Positions 43,901 to 50,858 of a DNA stretch of 53,916 nucleotides are shown here, one piece after another; positions within the stretch are counted from its first letter, which is position 1, and the number at the start of each line of letters is the position of its first letter. Below the pieces are notes generated by a model, which did no database searches, was not told the DNA's origin, and saw only the letters and a program-made list of their open reading frames with translations. This stretch comes from Nostoc mirabile CHAB5784. GTDB lineage: Bacteria > Cyanobacteriota > Cyanobacteriia > Cyanobacteriales > Nostocaceae. Made by a program: the position numbers and the translations under genes. Where the stretch lies: contig NZ_JAIVFS010000055.1 of assembly GCF_020829645.1 (NCBI RefSeq), positions 1 to 53,916 of the forward strand, given 5' to 3'.

Positions 43901-46184
43901 GGATTTATTAACAGAATTGCGTGAGTTACACAAGCGCGAAGAATTAAGTCAGTTAGAAATTGAGCAATTACGAGCTGAACTCAAAGAAAAAGAATTAACA
44001 GCTAAACTCGCAGAAAGTCAAAAGAAACAAAGGCTGAGTGAAGCTCAATTAAATCGTTCATTGAAAATTGCACTTACTGCTTCTGTTCTCGCCATATTGG
44101 GATTAAGTGTTTCCATTGTCACAGCAGTTGATAGCGAAATTAAAACCCTCAGTGCATCTAGTGAAGCCTTATTTGCATCCCAAAAAGGTATTGATGCTTT
44201 AAAAGAAGGTTTAAAAGCAGGGAGAAAATTACAACAAACAATCTGGGTAGATTCCAATACCAGAGAGCAAGTACAGACGGCACTATATCAAGCAGTTTCT
44301 GGGTTAAGAGAATATAACCGCTTAGAAGGGCATATATCTGGGGTAAATAGTGTTACATTTAGCCTTGATCGCTCTTTAATTGCCTCAGCCAGTGCGGATA
44401 CTACAATCAAACTTTGGCATCCCGATGGTAGCTTAGTCAAAACATTATCGGGGCATGGAGATGTAGTTAATAGCGTCAGTTTCAGCCCAGATAGTCAAAT
44501 CGTTGCTTCCGCCAGTCAAGATAAGACAGTGAAACTTTGGAGTCGAGAGGGTCAACTGCTTGCTACTCTCTTAGGGCATCAGGGTGTGGTGAATAGTGCC
44601 AGTTTTAGCCCAGATAGTCAGATTATTGCTTCGGCGAGTAGCGACAAGACGCTGAAACTGTGGAGTCAGGATGGTAAACTGCTTAAAACCTTGCTCTTAC
44701 ATGATGGTGCAGTTTTAAGTGTCGCTTGGTCGCCTGATGGACAAACCATTGCTTCTGGGAGTGCTGACAAGACGGTGAAATTGTGGAGTCGGGATGGTAA
44801 GCTGCTCAAAACCTTACGGGGACATGATGATGCAGTCTTAAGTGTAGCTTGGTCGCCCGATGGGAAAGCGGTAAGCGAAGCCATGCCCTACGGGCTTATC
44901 GCTTCTGCTAGTTTAGACCAGACAATCAAACTGTGGAATCTGGAAGGTAAGCTACTGCGAACCTTATCGGGGCATAGTGCTGGAGTTACCAGCGTCACTT
45001 TTAGCCGTGATGGGAAAGCGATGCCTACGGCGGGCTACGCCTACGCTTCCGCAAGTACCGATGAGACAATCAAACTTTGGAGTTCTGAAGGTGTGTTGCT
45101 GGCAACCCTGAAGGGACATAATAATTGGGTGAATAGCGTCAGTTTCAGCCCAGACGGTCGCACCTTGGCTTCTGCAAGTCGGGACAAAACTATTAAACTC
45201 TGGCATTTGGAGGGCGTGTTACAGCGAAAGCCCAAAGCCGATAACAATGACTGGGTAACTAGCATCAGTTTTAGCCCAGGCGATCGCACCTTAGCAGCAG
45301 CAAGTCGAGACAAAACTATAAAACTTTTCAGTCGAGACGGTAAACTACTCCGTACATTCACTGGGCATGAAGGTCAAGTTTGGGGTGTTAGTTTCAGCCC
45401 AGATGGACAAGCGATCGCTTCGGCTAGTAAAGATAAAACGGTGAAGCTTTGGAGTCGTGACGGTAAACTGCTCAACACCTTGCAGGGTCATAATGATACC
45501 GTCTTGAGTGTAGCTTGGTCGCCTAATGGTCAAGTAATTGCCTCAGCTAGTAAAGATAAAACAGTAAAGCTTTGGAGTCTCGACGGTAAACTGCTTAACA
45601 CCTTGCAGGGACATCAAGATGCGGTGAATTGGGTAAGCTTTAGTCCTGATGGCAAGTTGCTAGCCTCAGCCAGCGATGACAAAACAGTAAAAATCTGGAA
45701 TTTAGATGGTAAATTGCTATACAGCTTAAATGGTCATAGTCGCCGGGTAAATGGGGTTGCTTGGACACCTGATAGTCAAGCGATCGCTTCAGCTAGTATT
45801 GATAACACGGTGAAGATTTGGAGCCGAGACGGGAATCTGCTAAATAATCTTACAGGGGATGGCGATAGTTTCATCAGTGTGAGTTTTAGCCCAGATGGTA
45901 AAACTTTGGCAGCTAGCAGTGATGACAAAGTGAGAATTTGGAACCGAGAAGGGACGTTGCTGATTGCTTTGAAAGGTGATAAGCAAGAGTTAACCAGCGT
46001 CAGTTTCAGTAATGACGGCAAGACTCTGGCTGCGGGTAGTGGTAATGGTACAGTGATTTTCCAGAATTTGGCAGATATCGAACTGGAAAAATTGCTGGCA
46101 CGGGGTTGCAATTTGCTACATGATTATTTGCAGACTAATCAGAAGGTGATGAAAGGCGAACGTGCCTTGTGTTCTAGTAGGTGA
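40914..46184 (+). CDS. Giant STAND NTPase with membrane segment and 14 WD40 repeats
   Basis: A 1756-residue multidomain protein. Residues 1-185 look like a degenerate P-loop-type domain without Walker A (SALMILGLESVDGLDDLLRS, then FPMIVWMNEEVLQ). About 190-560 is helical and TPR-like, with a repeat-derived insert near 265-320. An nSTAND1-like NTPase follows: IHGQSGVGKSSIV (Walker A, about 604-616) and VLIFDQFEEFF (Walker B, about 705-715). Then come a coiled coil (about 955-1050), one membrane helix (about 1053-1073) and 14 WD40 repeats (about 1135-1735). Blades 5 and 6 carry repeat-derived inserts. WD40 as the sensor and STAND as the switch would fit immune-type surveillance; this is inferred. 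Confidence 0.8.
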   Translation: MVERHPQADIRAANERALRSLGRAITLSSGQFSLVLVCCNYRVLQERMLQRLEELSSGVHRIQKVVLSHNARSLYTSIHLQLLTEENPPSALMILGLESVDGLDDLLRSINHIRDEFRKRHPFPMIVWMNEEVLQKVVRLAPDFASWAATPIRFEMTTESLLQFLQQETDSLFATVLPTDSAQHQPPQVAKHYFTVEQVWENSYELHFAIRELHNRGITLEPELHASLEFVFGLDDYISDRINPALNHFQQSLQVWQQLAKKGDEGEINSKFKIQNSKLKKKTEGDEGDEVTFLLSASSSLGDEGVFSSSTPPNRPSPLLLRQGVLLFYIGLCYCRLAEQNQTENRRHWYTAKSYFQQCLTILQVAGRPDIVAGFISQLAEVLQYLQEWQELQTVAQKSLELHQTYGSQIQLACDYGFLAQVAVQQSRWVQASILAHVSLLKLGEAQKHNNPYNCLFPLLLGQIYYLVLAKAQRNLGELEVAREYLDKATKELPAALESSAHQYDAHRYIRLLRTLRSLYFEEGRYLEAYYIRQKRRSVEQQYGFRAFIGAGRLQPQRQATNPALMSPSGSSSVALEIAASGRERDINNLIGRISRADRKLTVIHGQSGVGKSSIVTAGLVPALQNRAIGDQIAVPVVLQVYSDWARELGKSLSEAMSNDASLAIYADIMPEAAIESEALPYSDTPITIFEILQQLKENADNHLITVLIFDQFEEFFFGYSDRNQKQEFDKFISDCLNIPFVKVILSLREDYLHRLLDFKHVSALEAINNNILDKHIRYQLNNFSPEYAKAIIRKLTERSQFNLEPVLIDALIEDLSTGFGEVRPIELQVVGAQIQDERITTLEEYQPYRPNKLIERYLKELIKDCGPENERAALLVLYLLTDESNNRPFKTRAELAAQLAELEDVSKLELVLEILVSSGLVVLFPDVPERYQLIHDYLVDLIRYLQQQESSLQVQLNQLRYKVEQSQAEIERLKSELSQNEQRSQLVDPYPQQGLDLLTELRELHKREELSQLEIEQLRAELKEKELTAKLAESQKKQRLSEAQLNRSLKIALTASVLAILGLSVSIVTAVDSEIKTLSASSEALFASQKGIDALKEGLKAGRKLQQTIWVDSNTREQVQTALYQAVSGLREYNRLEGHISGVNSVTFSLDRSLIASASADTTIKLWHPDGSLVKTLSGHGDVVNSVSFSPDSQIVASASQDKTVKLWSREGQLLATLLGHQGVVNSASFSPDSQIIASASSDKTLKLWSQDGKLLKTLLLHDGAVLSVAWSPDGQTIASGSADKTVKLWSRDGKLLKTLRGHDDAVLSVAWSPDGKAVSEAMPYGLIASASLDQTIKLWNLEGKLLRTLSGHSAGVTSVTFSRDGKAMPTAGYAYASASTDETIKLWSSEGVLLATLKGHNNWVNSVSFSPDGRTLASASRDKTIKLWHLEGVLQRKPKADNNDWVTSISFSPGDRTLAAASRDKTIKLFSRDGKLLRTFTGHEGQVWGVSFSPDGQAIASASKDKTVKLWSRDGKLLNTLQGHNDTVLSVAWSPNGQVIASASKDKTVKLWSLDGKLLNTLQGHQDAVNWVSFSPDGKLLASASDDKTVKIWNLDGKLLYSLNGHSRRVNGVAWTPDSQAIASASIDNTVKIWSRDGNLLNNLTGDGDSFISVSFSPDGKTLAASSDDKVRIWNREGTLLIALKGDKQELTSVSFSNDGKTLAAGSGNGTVIFQNLADIELEKLLARGCNLLHDYLQTNQKVMKGERALCSSR

Positions 46185-46185
46185 T
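46154..46185 (+). repeat. 32-bp direct repeat, copy A
   Basis: Contains GTGCCTTGTGTTCTAGTAGG. It encodes the last residues and stop of the STAND-WD40 protein. Copies B (46995-47026) and C (47886-47917) are the same orientation and about 90 percent identical by eye. Confidence 0.8.
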
Positions 46186-46323
46186 GGAGAAGAATGATGA
46201 AAGGCGTTATATATATTAATTATCTATCCAAAAAATCCTAACTCATGCAAAAAATCGTATCCGATCCAAAAATAATGATGGGCAAACCTGTCATTTCAGG
46301 AACTCGTATTACAGTTGAATTAA

Positions 46324-46465
46324 CGTGAGTTCGATGAACCTCTCCCGGACTGCCTTCCTCTGGGAAACAGAAAGGGAAGAGCAACGAAAAATTAAGCTTT
46401 TTGCTCCCCTCTCCGACACGGAGAGGGGCTGGGGGAGAGGTCAAATAAGACTTGTCGAACTCACG
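46324..46465. mobile_element. MITE-like element with CGTGAGTTCGA ends
   Basis: A 142-bp element with 11-bp terminal inverted repeats CGTGAGTTCGA / TCGAACTCACG and a perfect 9-bp target duplication TTGAATTAA on both sides (46315-46323, 46466-46474). The interior has a CTCCCCTCTCCG / CGGAGAGGGG-type hairpin. No open frame. It interrupts the DUF433 gene. Confidence 0.9.
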
Positions 46466-46552
46466 TTGAATTAATTCTCGAAAAGCTTGCTGCGGGTGAA
46501 ACACCTCAGCAAATACTCGAAGCGCATCCGCGACTTACCGATGAAGGAATTA

Positions 46553-46699
46553 TATCATGTCCGTATAATTAGTTATGATTTCCACAGTCATTGCACCCCA
46601 CCCCTTAATCCCCTCCCCGCAAGCGGGGAGGGGAGACAAAGCGTAGCTTTGGCGGGGTGGGGTTCTTCGGGTTTAATAAGTAATCAAGCGGACATGATA
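46553..46699. mobile_element. MITE-like element with TATCATGTCCG termini (copy 2)
   Basis: A 147-bp element with the same 11-bp ends as the element at 12009-12136, flanked by TTA on each side. The interior is a different inverted repeat (CACCCCACCCC... / ...GGCGGGGTGGGG, with CCCCTCCCCGCAAGCGGGGA in the middle). It interrupts the DUF433 gene a second time. Confidence 0.85.
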
Positions 46700-46772
46700 T
46701 TAAAGCAGCTTTGGCATTTGCGGCTCAAGCTTTGCGGTATGATGTGGTTTATCCAACGATTGAGAAAGCTTC

Positions 46773-46955
46773 TTGAAGTTTTTAGGGGACGAAAATTTAG
46801 ATTGGCAAATCGTTGAACGTCTGCGGCTGGATGATCACGAAGTTTTGTATGTTGTGGAAATGGAACCAGGAATTCCTGACGATGAAGTTTTGAACTTGGC
46901 TAATAATGAAGGTGCAATTCTCTTGACATCAGATAAGGATTTTGAGATGGAATGA
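46773..46955 (+). pseudogene. DUF5615 PIN-like toxin gene, 3'-truncated
   Basis: Starts with TTG (LKFLGDENLDWQIVERLRLD), the typical DUF5615 beginning, and continues through DHEVLYVVEMEPGIPDDEVL and AILLTSDKDF with the second acidic centre. It ends after 60 residues, whereas the family has about 100-120, so the C-terminal half is lost. Direct repeat copy B begins 40 bp beyond the end. It is the partner of the split DUF433 gene, so the whole module is dead or partly active at most. Confidence 0.7.
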
Positions 46956-46994
46956 TATAGTGTAATCTGTTAAAGGCTTTAAGGTAAGTCTCAA

Positions 46995-47026
46995 GGGCGA
47001 TCGCGCCTTGTGTTCTGGTAGGTGAT
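46995..47026 (+). repeat. 32-bp direct repeat, copy B
   Basis: Contains CGCGCCTTGTGTTCTGGTAG and a HIP1-like GCGATCGC at its left end. It lies between the broken DUF433/DUF5615 module and the AbrB/VapC module. Confidence 0.8.
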
Positions 47027-47101
47027 AGCGTATTTGATTATCGAATTTACTTTTTACTTTTGCCTTGTTGTACTAATGTGTTTGCTCGTTCAATTTAATG
47101 G

Positions 47102-47506
47102 CTATTCAGGTGAAACGAGCCTAACGTTGGGAAAGTAGGTGCGATAGCGATTGACATCGCGGGTAATGAGAGGCAAATTAGCAGTGCTAGCATGGGCACC
47201 AATGTAGAAATCAGGCAATGGGGAGGTTCTTGCGCCACCACGACGACGGTAGTTAAGAAAACTTTGACCTGCTAGGAATGCCGCATCCCAAGGTAAAGGC
47301 AGACGTTGAAATATATCTTCCGGCAATGCAGTGATGAGTTCCTGTTCTCTAGGAAAGCCGATGGCAATCTCAGCGTAGATGATGGGATTAATGGCAAGTT
47401 GGTCTTGACGGGCATAGGTTGTCAGTTGAAGGGCAGACCAATCAAACCAGTTGCGATCGTTGGTAAGAATGTTGAGGATAACGTTGCTGTCTACCAAGAC
47501 GGTCAT
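47102..47506 (-). CDS. PIN-domain (VapC-type) toxin
   Basis: A 134-residue PIN-domain protein: VLVDSNVILNILTND (first Asp), NPIIYAEIAIGF (Glu), PLPDFYIGAHA (Asp) and LITRDVNRYRTYFP (last Asp). This is the full VapC-type set of acidic residues for a Mg2+-dependent RNase. It follows an AbrB-type antitoxin gene with a 4-bp overlap (ATGA). A type II toxin-antitoxin pair is likely; the RNA target is unknown. Confidence 0.85.
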   Translation of the reverse strand: MTVLVDSNVILNILTNDRNWFDWSALQLTTYARQDQLAINPIIYAEIAIGFPREQELITALPEDIFQRLPLPWDAAFLAGQSFLNYRRRGGARTSPLPDFYIGAHASTANLPLITRDVNRYRTYFPNVRLVSPE

Positions 47507-47754
47507 GGATTGTCGTCGCTACGGGTGAGGGTCATAATTTGGTCAGTGGTGAGGTTTCCAGCAGCGCAACCCCGCATGATGTCAATCCAGGTTGAGATTT
47601 TATCGGTAGGTTGTATTTTCTTGAGGTAGAGACGATCGCCTTCGATTTCAAACGCTAATTCTACATCGGGAGAAATGTTTAGCACCTCTCGGATTTCAGG
47701 AGGGATGGTAATCTGACCGTCAGGTGTAATCCGCATAGTGTGTTTGTTCTTCAA
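47503..47754 (-). CDS. AbrB/MazE-type antitoxin
   Basis: An 83-residue protein with an N-terminal SpoVT/AbrB swapped-hairpin domain (MRITPDGQITIPPEIREVLN, then VELAFEIEGDRLYLKKI) and a C-terminal toxin-binding tail containing MRGCAAGNLTTDQIM. It is the first gene of the pair with the VapC-type toxin and probably represses their shared promoter. Confidence 0.85.
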   Translation of the reverse strand: MKNKHTMRITPDGQITIPPEIREVLNISPDVELAFEIEGDRLYLKKIQPTDKISTWIDIMRGCAAGNLTTDQIMTLTRSDDNP

Positions 47755-47885
47755 GCGTTCTTATGTCCTCATGTTAATGTTGAAGTGTTTAGCTAATAGC
47801 TCTCCTGCATTTCTATTTTCCATATTTCCCACTATTTTAATCATCTTGTGAGACGATTAAAACGCGATGGCTCCGCCAACGCCAG

Positions 47886-47917
47886 AGGCGAACGCGCCTT
47901 CTGTTCTGGTAGGTGAT
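47886..47917 (+). repeat. 32-bp direct repeat, copy C
   Basis: Contains CGCGCCTTCTGTTCTGGTAG; preceded by the dispersed repeat GGCTCCGCCAACGCCAGAGG. It marks the right side of the AbrB/VapC module and lies 42 bp from the end of the receptor-like gene. Confidence 0.8.
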
Positions 47918-47958
47918 GAATCAGGTTTGAAGCAATGATTATATAACTAAATAAATCA

Positions 47959-49791
47959 TCAGTTGCAACTACTTTCTAACTGTTTTATTTGCTGTTCTTG
48001 ATATTCTTCAGGAACGAAACTGTAACCAAACTCAGAACACTTGGACTTGATAATTTTGGCTAATTCAACCTTTTCCTTTTTACGATTACCATTCTCAAAC
48101 TTGATTATATCTGTCTCATCAGCTCCCTTAGCATAAAAATTAGGATTTGCTAAGTTATCTCGTAAATTTAGACGTGTTGGCTTTTCTTTTATATTTGTAA
48201 ATAAGGCTTGAATTAAGACTTCAGCAGCATCGTAAGCTGTCACAGCCCAAGGACTAATTTCTCTACCTTGCCATAATTCTTTGGCTTTATTAGCAAAATT
48301 GGATTGAGAAACTGTTGTTTGTATCCACGGAGTAGTCACCACTAAACGATCTATAACATCTTCACCTAGCAGAAGTGTTTCATCAGTGAAAAGGGGATTT
48401 GCTCCTACTATCACAAAATCTTTAGGACTAGCTTTAATTAATTTGAAGGTATTACGTAGGCTATAGTCAGTGGTTCCTCCATCAGGAATAACGACAAAGG
48501 CTTTAACCCCTTTAGCATTTGCATATTTAATAGCTTTGCTTGGCTTAAAGAAAGGGTTAGATAAATGAAATAAATGGAAATATTTATATTTATCTTTCTC
48601 TTTCTCTTTCTCTTCTAACTCATTTATAATATCTATATTAAAGTCAGAGAAATTCTTTTTTAATTTATCTAAAAAGGATTTACTGAAGTTACTGGATGGA
48701 TTGTAAAAAACTGCCACTTTATTAATTTTTTTACTTTCTAGATAACGTACTACAGCTATAGTGTTTCGCTCAAGAGAGGGAATTGTGCGGAAGAAAAAAT
48801 GATCGTTTGGACGTGGAAGTTCTGCGGAAGTACTCCCAGGAGAAACCGATACTAACTCGCCCTTTTCATAAATATCCCTCGTTTTAAGAGTAAGATCGCT
48901 AGCATAATGACCTATGACTGCAAGTATATGCTTCTGTTCTACTAAAATGCTTGCAATTTTTTGAGCTTCCTTAACGTCGTTTGCGTCATCCGCTATCAAT
49001 ACTTTAAGACCAATTTTAGGCTGATATTTTTCTTCACTCAAAAATTTTTCTTGGGCTTGAGCAACTCCCCTTAAAATTTGTAACGAAGTATAAAGGTTAC
49101 TACTTATAGGAACTACTACAGCAATTGTATAAGCTTGTGTCTCTTCTTTTTCAATTCTGGCATTATTAAGATATATCAATGTTTCAGGATCATTTGGTTC
49201 TTTGTTTCTTACAGTTTCAAGTAATTTAATAGCTGTTGGATAATCATTGTTCTTATAAGCCTCTATCCCCTGGCTTTTGTCATTTAAAATAGACCCTGAT
49301 ATTAGAGATTTTTCACCACAACTTAAAGATTTAACAATTGACAAGTTTATATTACTATTGTTTTTACGATTTGGACAAATAGTATTTGAAAAATAGAATC
49401 TGCCTTGAAATACTAATATTGCTAACAACAATCCGATACTTATACACCCAATAAGTAGTCTTTTTACTAAAGGTCTTATGATTACATTTATATATCTGTT
49501 TATATTAATAATCGAATTTTTTTCTCTTGGCAAAACATCTGGTTTTGGTGGTGATGGTTCAACACTATTACCCTGGTTTTGTAGCTGATTTTCCTTTGCT
49601 TTTAACTCTTGCTTTCTTTGTTCAATCTGCTTTTCACGGTCTTTCATGTTTTGATTTATTTGTTCAATCTCCTGTTTCAACTGAAGATTTCGCCTTGGAT
49701 TTGTTTCACAACGCTCCTGATTGTATAGCTCATTCCATAGCTTCCTATCTTTTGCAAGTTGCTCTTGGAGATATTTAAGCTGATCATCCAT
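47959..49791 (-). CDS. Receptor-like protein: adaptor-like N-terminal module, membrane span, TPR-like stretch, periplasmic-binding-protein domain
   Basis: A 610-residue protein. Residues 1-70 are helical and homologous to the start of the neighbouring 49795-50487 protein (shared KD..L..E......ETNPR......QEIE pattern). About residues 113-131 form one membrane helix (LLIGCISIGLLLAILVF). About 170-215 is TPR-like (AYKNNDYPTAIKLLETVRNK). From about 219 on it is a Peripla_BP_6-type ligand-binding domain (AYTIAVVVPISSN, AVIGHYASDLTLK, VSPGSTSAELPRP, VAVFYNPSSNFSKSFLDKL). No transporter genes are nearby. The layout suggests a membrane-anchored sensor with a cytoplasmic coupling module. It starts 3 bp after the upstream gene's stop; AGGA in that gene's end acts as ribosome binding site. 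Confidence 0.75.
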   Translation of the reverse strand: MDDQLKYLQEQLAKDRKLWNELYNQERCETNPRRNLQLKQEIEQINQNMKDREKQIEQRKQELKAKENQLQNQGNSVEPSPPKPDVLPREKNSIININRYINVIIRPLVKRLLIGCISIGLLLAILVFQGRFYFSNTICPNRKNNSNINLSIVKSLSCGEKSLISGSILNDKSQGIEAYKNNDYPTAIKLLETVRNKEPNDPETLIYLNNARIEKEETQAYTIAVVVPISSNLYTSLQILRGVAQAQEKFLSEEKYQPKIGLKVLIADDANDVKEAQKIASILVEQKHILAVIGHYASDLTLKTRDIYEKGELVSVSPGSTSAELPRPNDHFFFRTIPSLERNTIAVVRYLESKKINKVAVFYNPSSNFSKSFLDKLKKNFSDFNIDIINELEEKEKEKDKYKYFHLFHLSNPFFKPSKAIKYANAKGVKAFVVIPDGGTTDYSLRNTFKLIKASPKDFVIVGANPLFTDETLLLGEDVIDRLVVTTPWIQTTVSQSNFANKAKELWQGREISPWAVTAYDAAEVLIQALFTNIKEKPTRLNLRDNLANPNFYAKGADETDIIKFENGNRKKEKVELAKIIKSKCSEFGYSFVPEEYQEQQIKQLESSCN

Positions 49792-49794
49792 AGC

Positions 49795-50487
49795 TTAGTT
49801 CCTCCGCAACTTAGCGATTAAGTGTTCCCAAGCAGACTTAATGTTGAAACCACTTCCAAACTCTAACTCACCTTCGTACTCCACAAGCATCGGCACAATC
49901 GGTAGAGTTATTTTTAATTTATGTTTTGCATCTAGCTCAGGATCTTTGATAATTTCAGCTACTGCTACACTATTGAGAGGCAAAGCAGGAATTCGTTCTT
50001 CTAATGCTGCTAACATCTGTTGCATCTGTTGCTCTGAAATCAAGTTTGCTTCCAGTGCATCTATTAGGTTCTGAATTAAAACTAATTGTGTTTGGTCTAG
50101 TTGCTGAGTAATAGCACTAATTATGGCTCGTTCGATAGCATCATAGCGGTTTAATAGAGCTTGACGCATTTGATTCTGATTTTCATAAATGGCAACTTGA
50201 CCATTTAGTAAAACGTTTAACTTCGCATCCATCTGCTGCAATTGGCTTTCGACTTTCTGCATCTGAGCATTTGGAGTATTTGATAATTCTTGGTCTAGTT
50301 CAGCGTACTCTTGCTTGTAGCGAGCAAGTGAATCCCATTGCCGCTCAATTTCCTGGCGATACCCAGCCTTGACACGAGGGTTTGTCTCGTAGCGCAATGC
50401 TTCTTCAAACTCCTTAAGCAGTTCTTGGTCTTTGCTAACGTGTATTTCCAAATCTCGTAGTCTCTGAGAAAAGCCTGGAGGGAGCAT
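49795..50487 (-). CDS. Helical protein with the same adaptor-like N-terminal module
   Basis: A 230-residue soluble protein. Residues 1-65 (LRDLEIHVSKDQELLKEFEE, ETNPRVKAGYRQEIERQWDS, LARYKQEYAELDQEL) match the N-terminal module of the downstream receptor-like protein and look like an effector-associated (EAD-type) coupling domain seen in cyanobacterial NTPase systems. The middle is a long helical region (QMDAKLNVLLNGQVAIYENQ). The C-terminal 50 residues (KHKLKITLPIVPMLVEYEGE, then NIKSAWEHLIAKLRR) form a separate conserved-looking unit. First gene of a two-gene operon. The function is not known; an adaptor or effector role is inferred. Confidence 0.65.
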   Translation of the reverse strand: MLPPGFSQRLRDLEIHVSKDQELLKEFEEALRYETNPRVKAGYRQEIERQWDSLARYKQEYAELDQELSNTPNAQMQKVESQLQQMDAKLNVLLNGQVAIYENQNQMRQALLNRYDAIERAIISAITQQLDQTQLVLIQNLIDALEANLISEQQMQQMLAALEERIPALPLNSVAVAEIIKDPELDAKHKLKITLPIVPMLVEYEGELEFGSGFNIKSAWEHLIAKLRRN

Positions 50488-50858
50488 AAGGTTAACTCTT
50501 TACTTCCTGGATAGTTAACTTTGTAAATCGCAAATAGATTAAGTAAACTCAACAGTACTTGGTTTTTATTCGGAACTCAACTGAAGTGAAGCCATACCGT
50601 AATTACCGTAAGTCCTTTTTAGTGTAGCAATGTCTCGCATCTGTGCGCGATCACACCCCAAAAAATCTTTACATGATATAATAAGTCAACTTAAAAGCGA
50701 TCGCTCCTGACACCAACCAAAAGTGCGATTGCCTTTTGTTACCCAACCTCAAGCTGTTATTTCAGAACTACGGCAGTAAAATCAGCCAGAACTCATAAAC
50801 AAAGCTGTACATCTTGGTAGCATTGAGTGAAGTACCTGTCAGCAAGGGAGCGAGGGCG
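50488..50858. other. Divergent spacer with HIP1 motifs
   Basis: About 370 bp without a gene between the receptor operon (minus) and a Uma2 gene (plus). It has several GCGATCG-type octamers (near 50650 and 50697) and must contain both promoters, but none is clear by eye. Confidence 0.4.

Larger units (their letters stand above)
46245..46776 (+). pseudogene. DUF433 antitoxin-like gene split by two MITE-like insertions
   Basis: The coding parts MQKIVSDPKIMMGKPVISGT...RITVEL, ILEKLAAGETPQQILEAHPR...LTDEGI and KAALAFAAQALRYDVVYPTI...EKAS are separated by insertions at 46324-46465 and 46553-46699. Removing both, with one copy of each target duplication, restores one continuous frame of about 78 residues, standard DUF433 length. 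As it stands, translation stops after RITVELT. It precedes a DUF5615-like gene by overlap (TTG start at 46773), the normal antitoxin-toxin order. Confidence 0.85.

Noticed and set aside
46238..46504. Minus-strand frame over the first MITE
   Set aside because: It is composed of MITE sequence plus the antisense of the DUF433 gene; not a protein.
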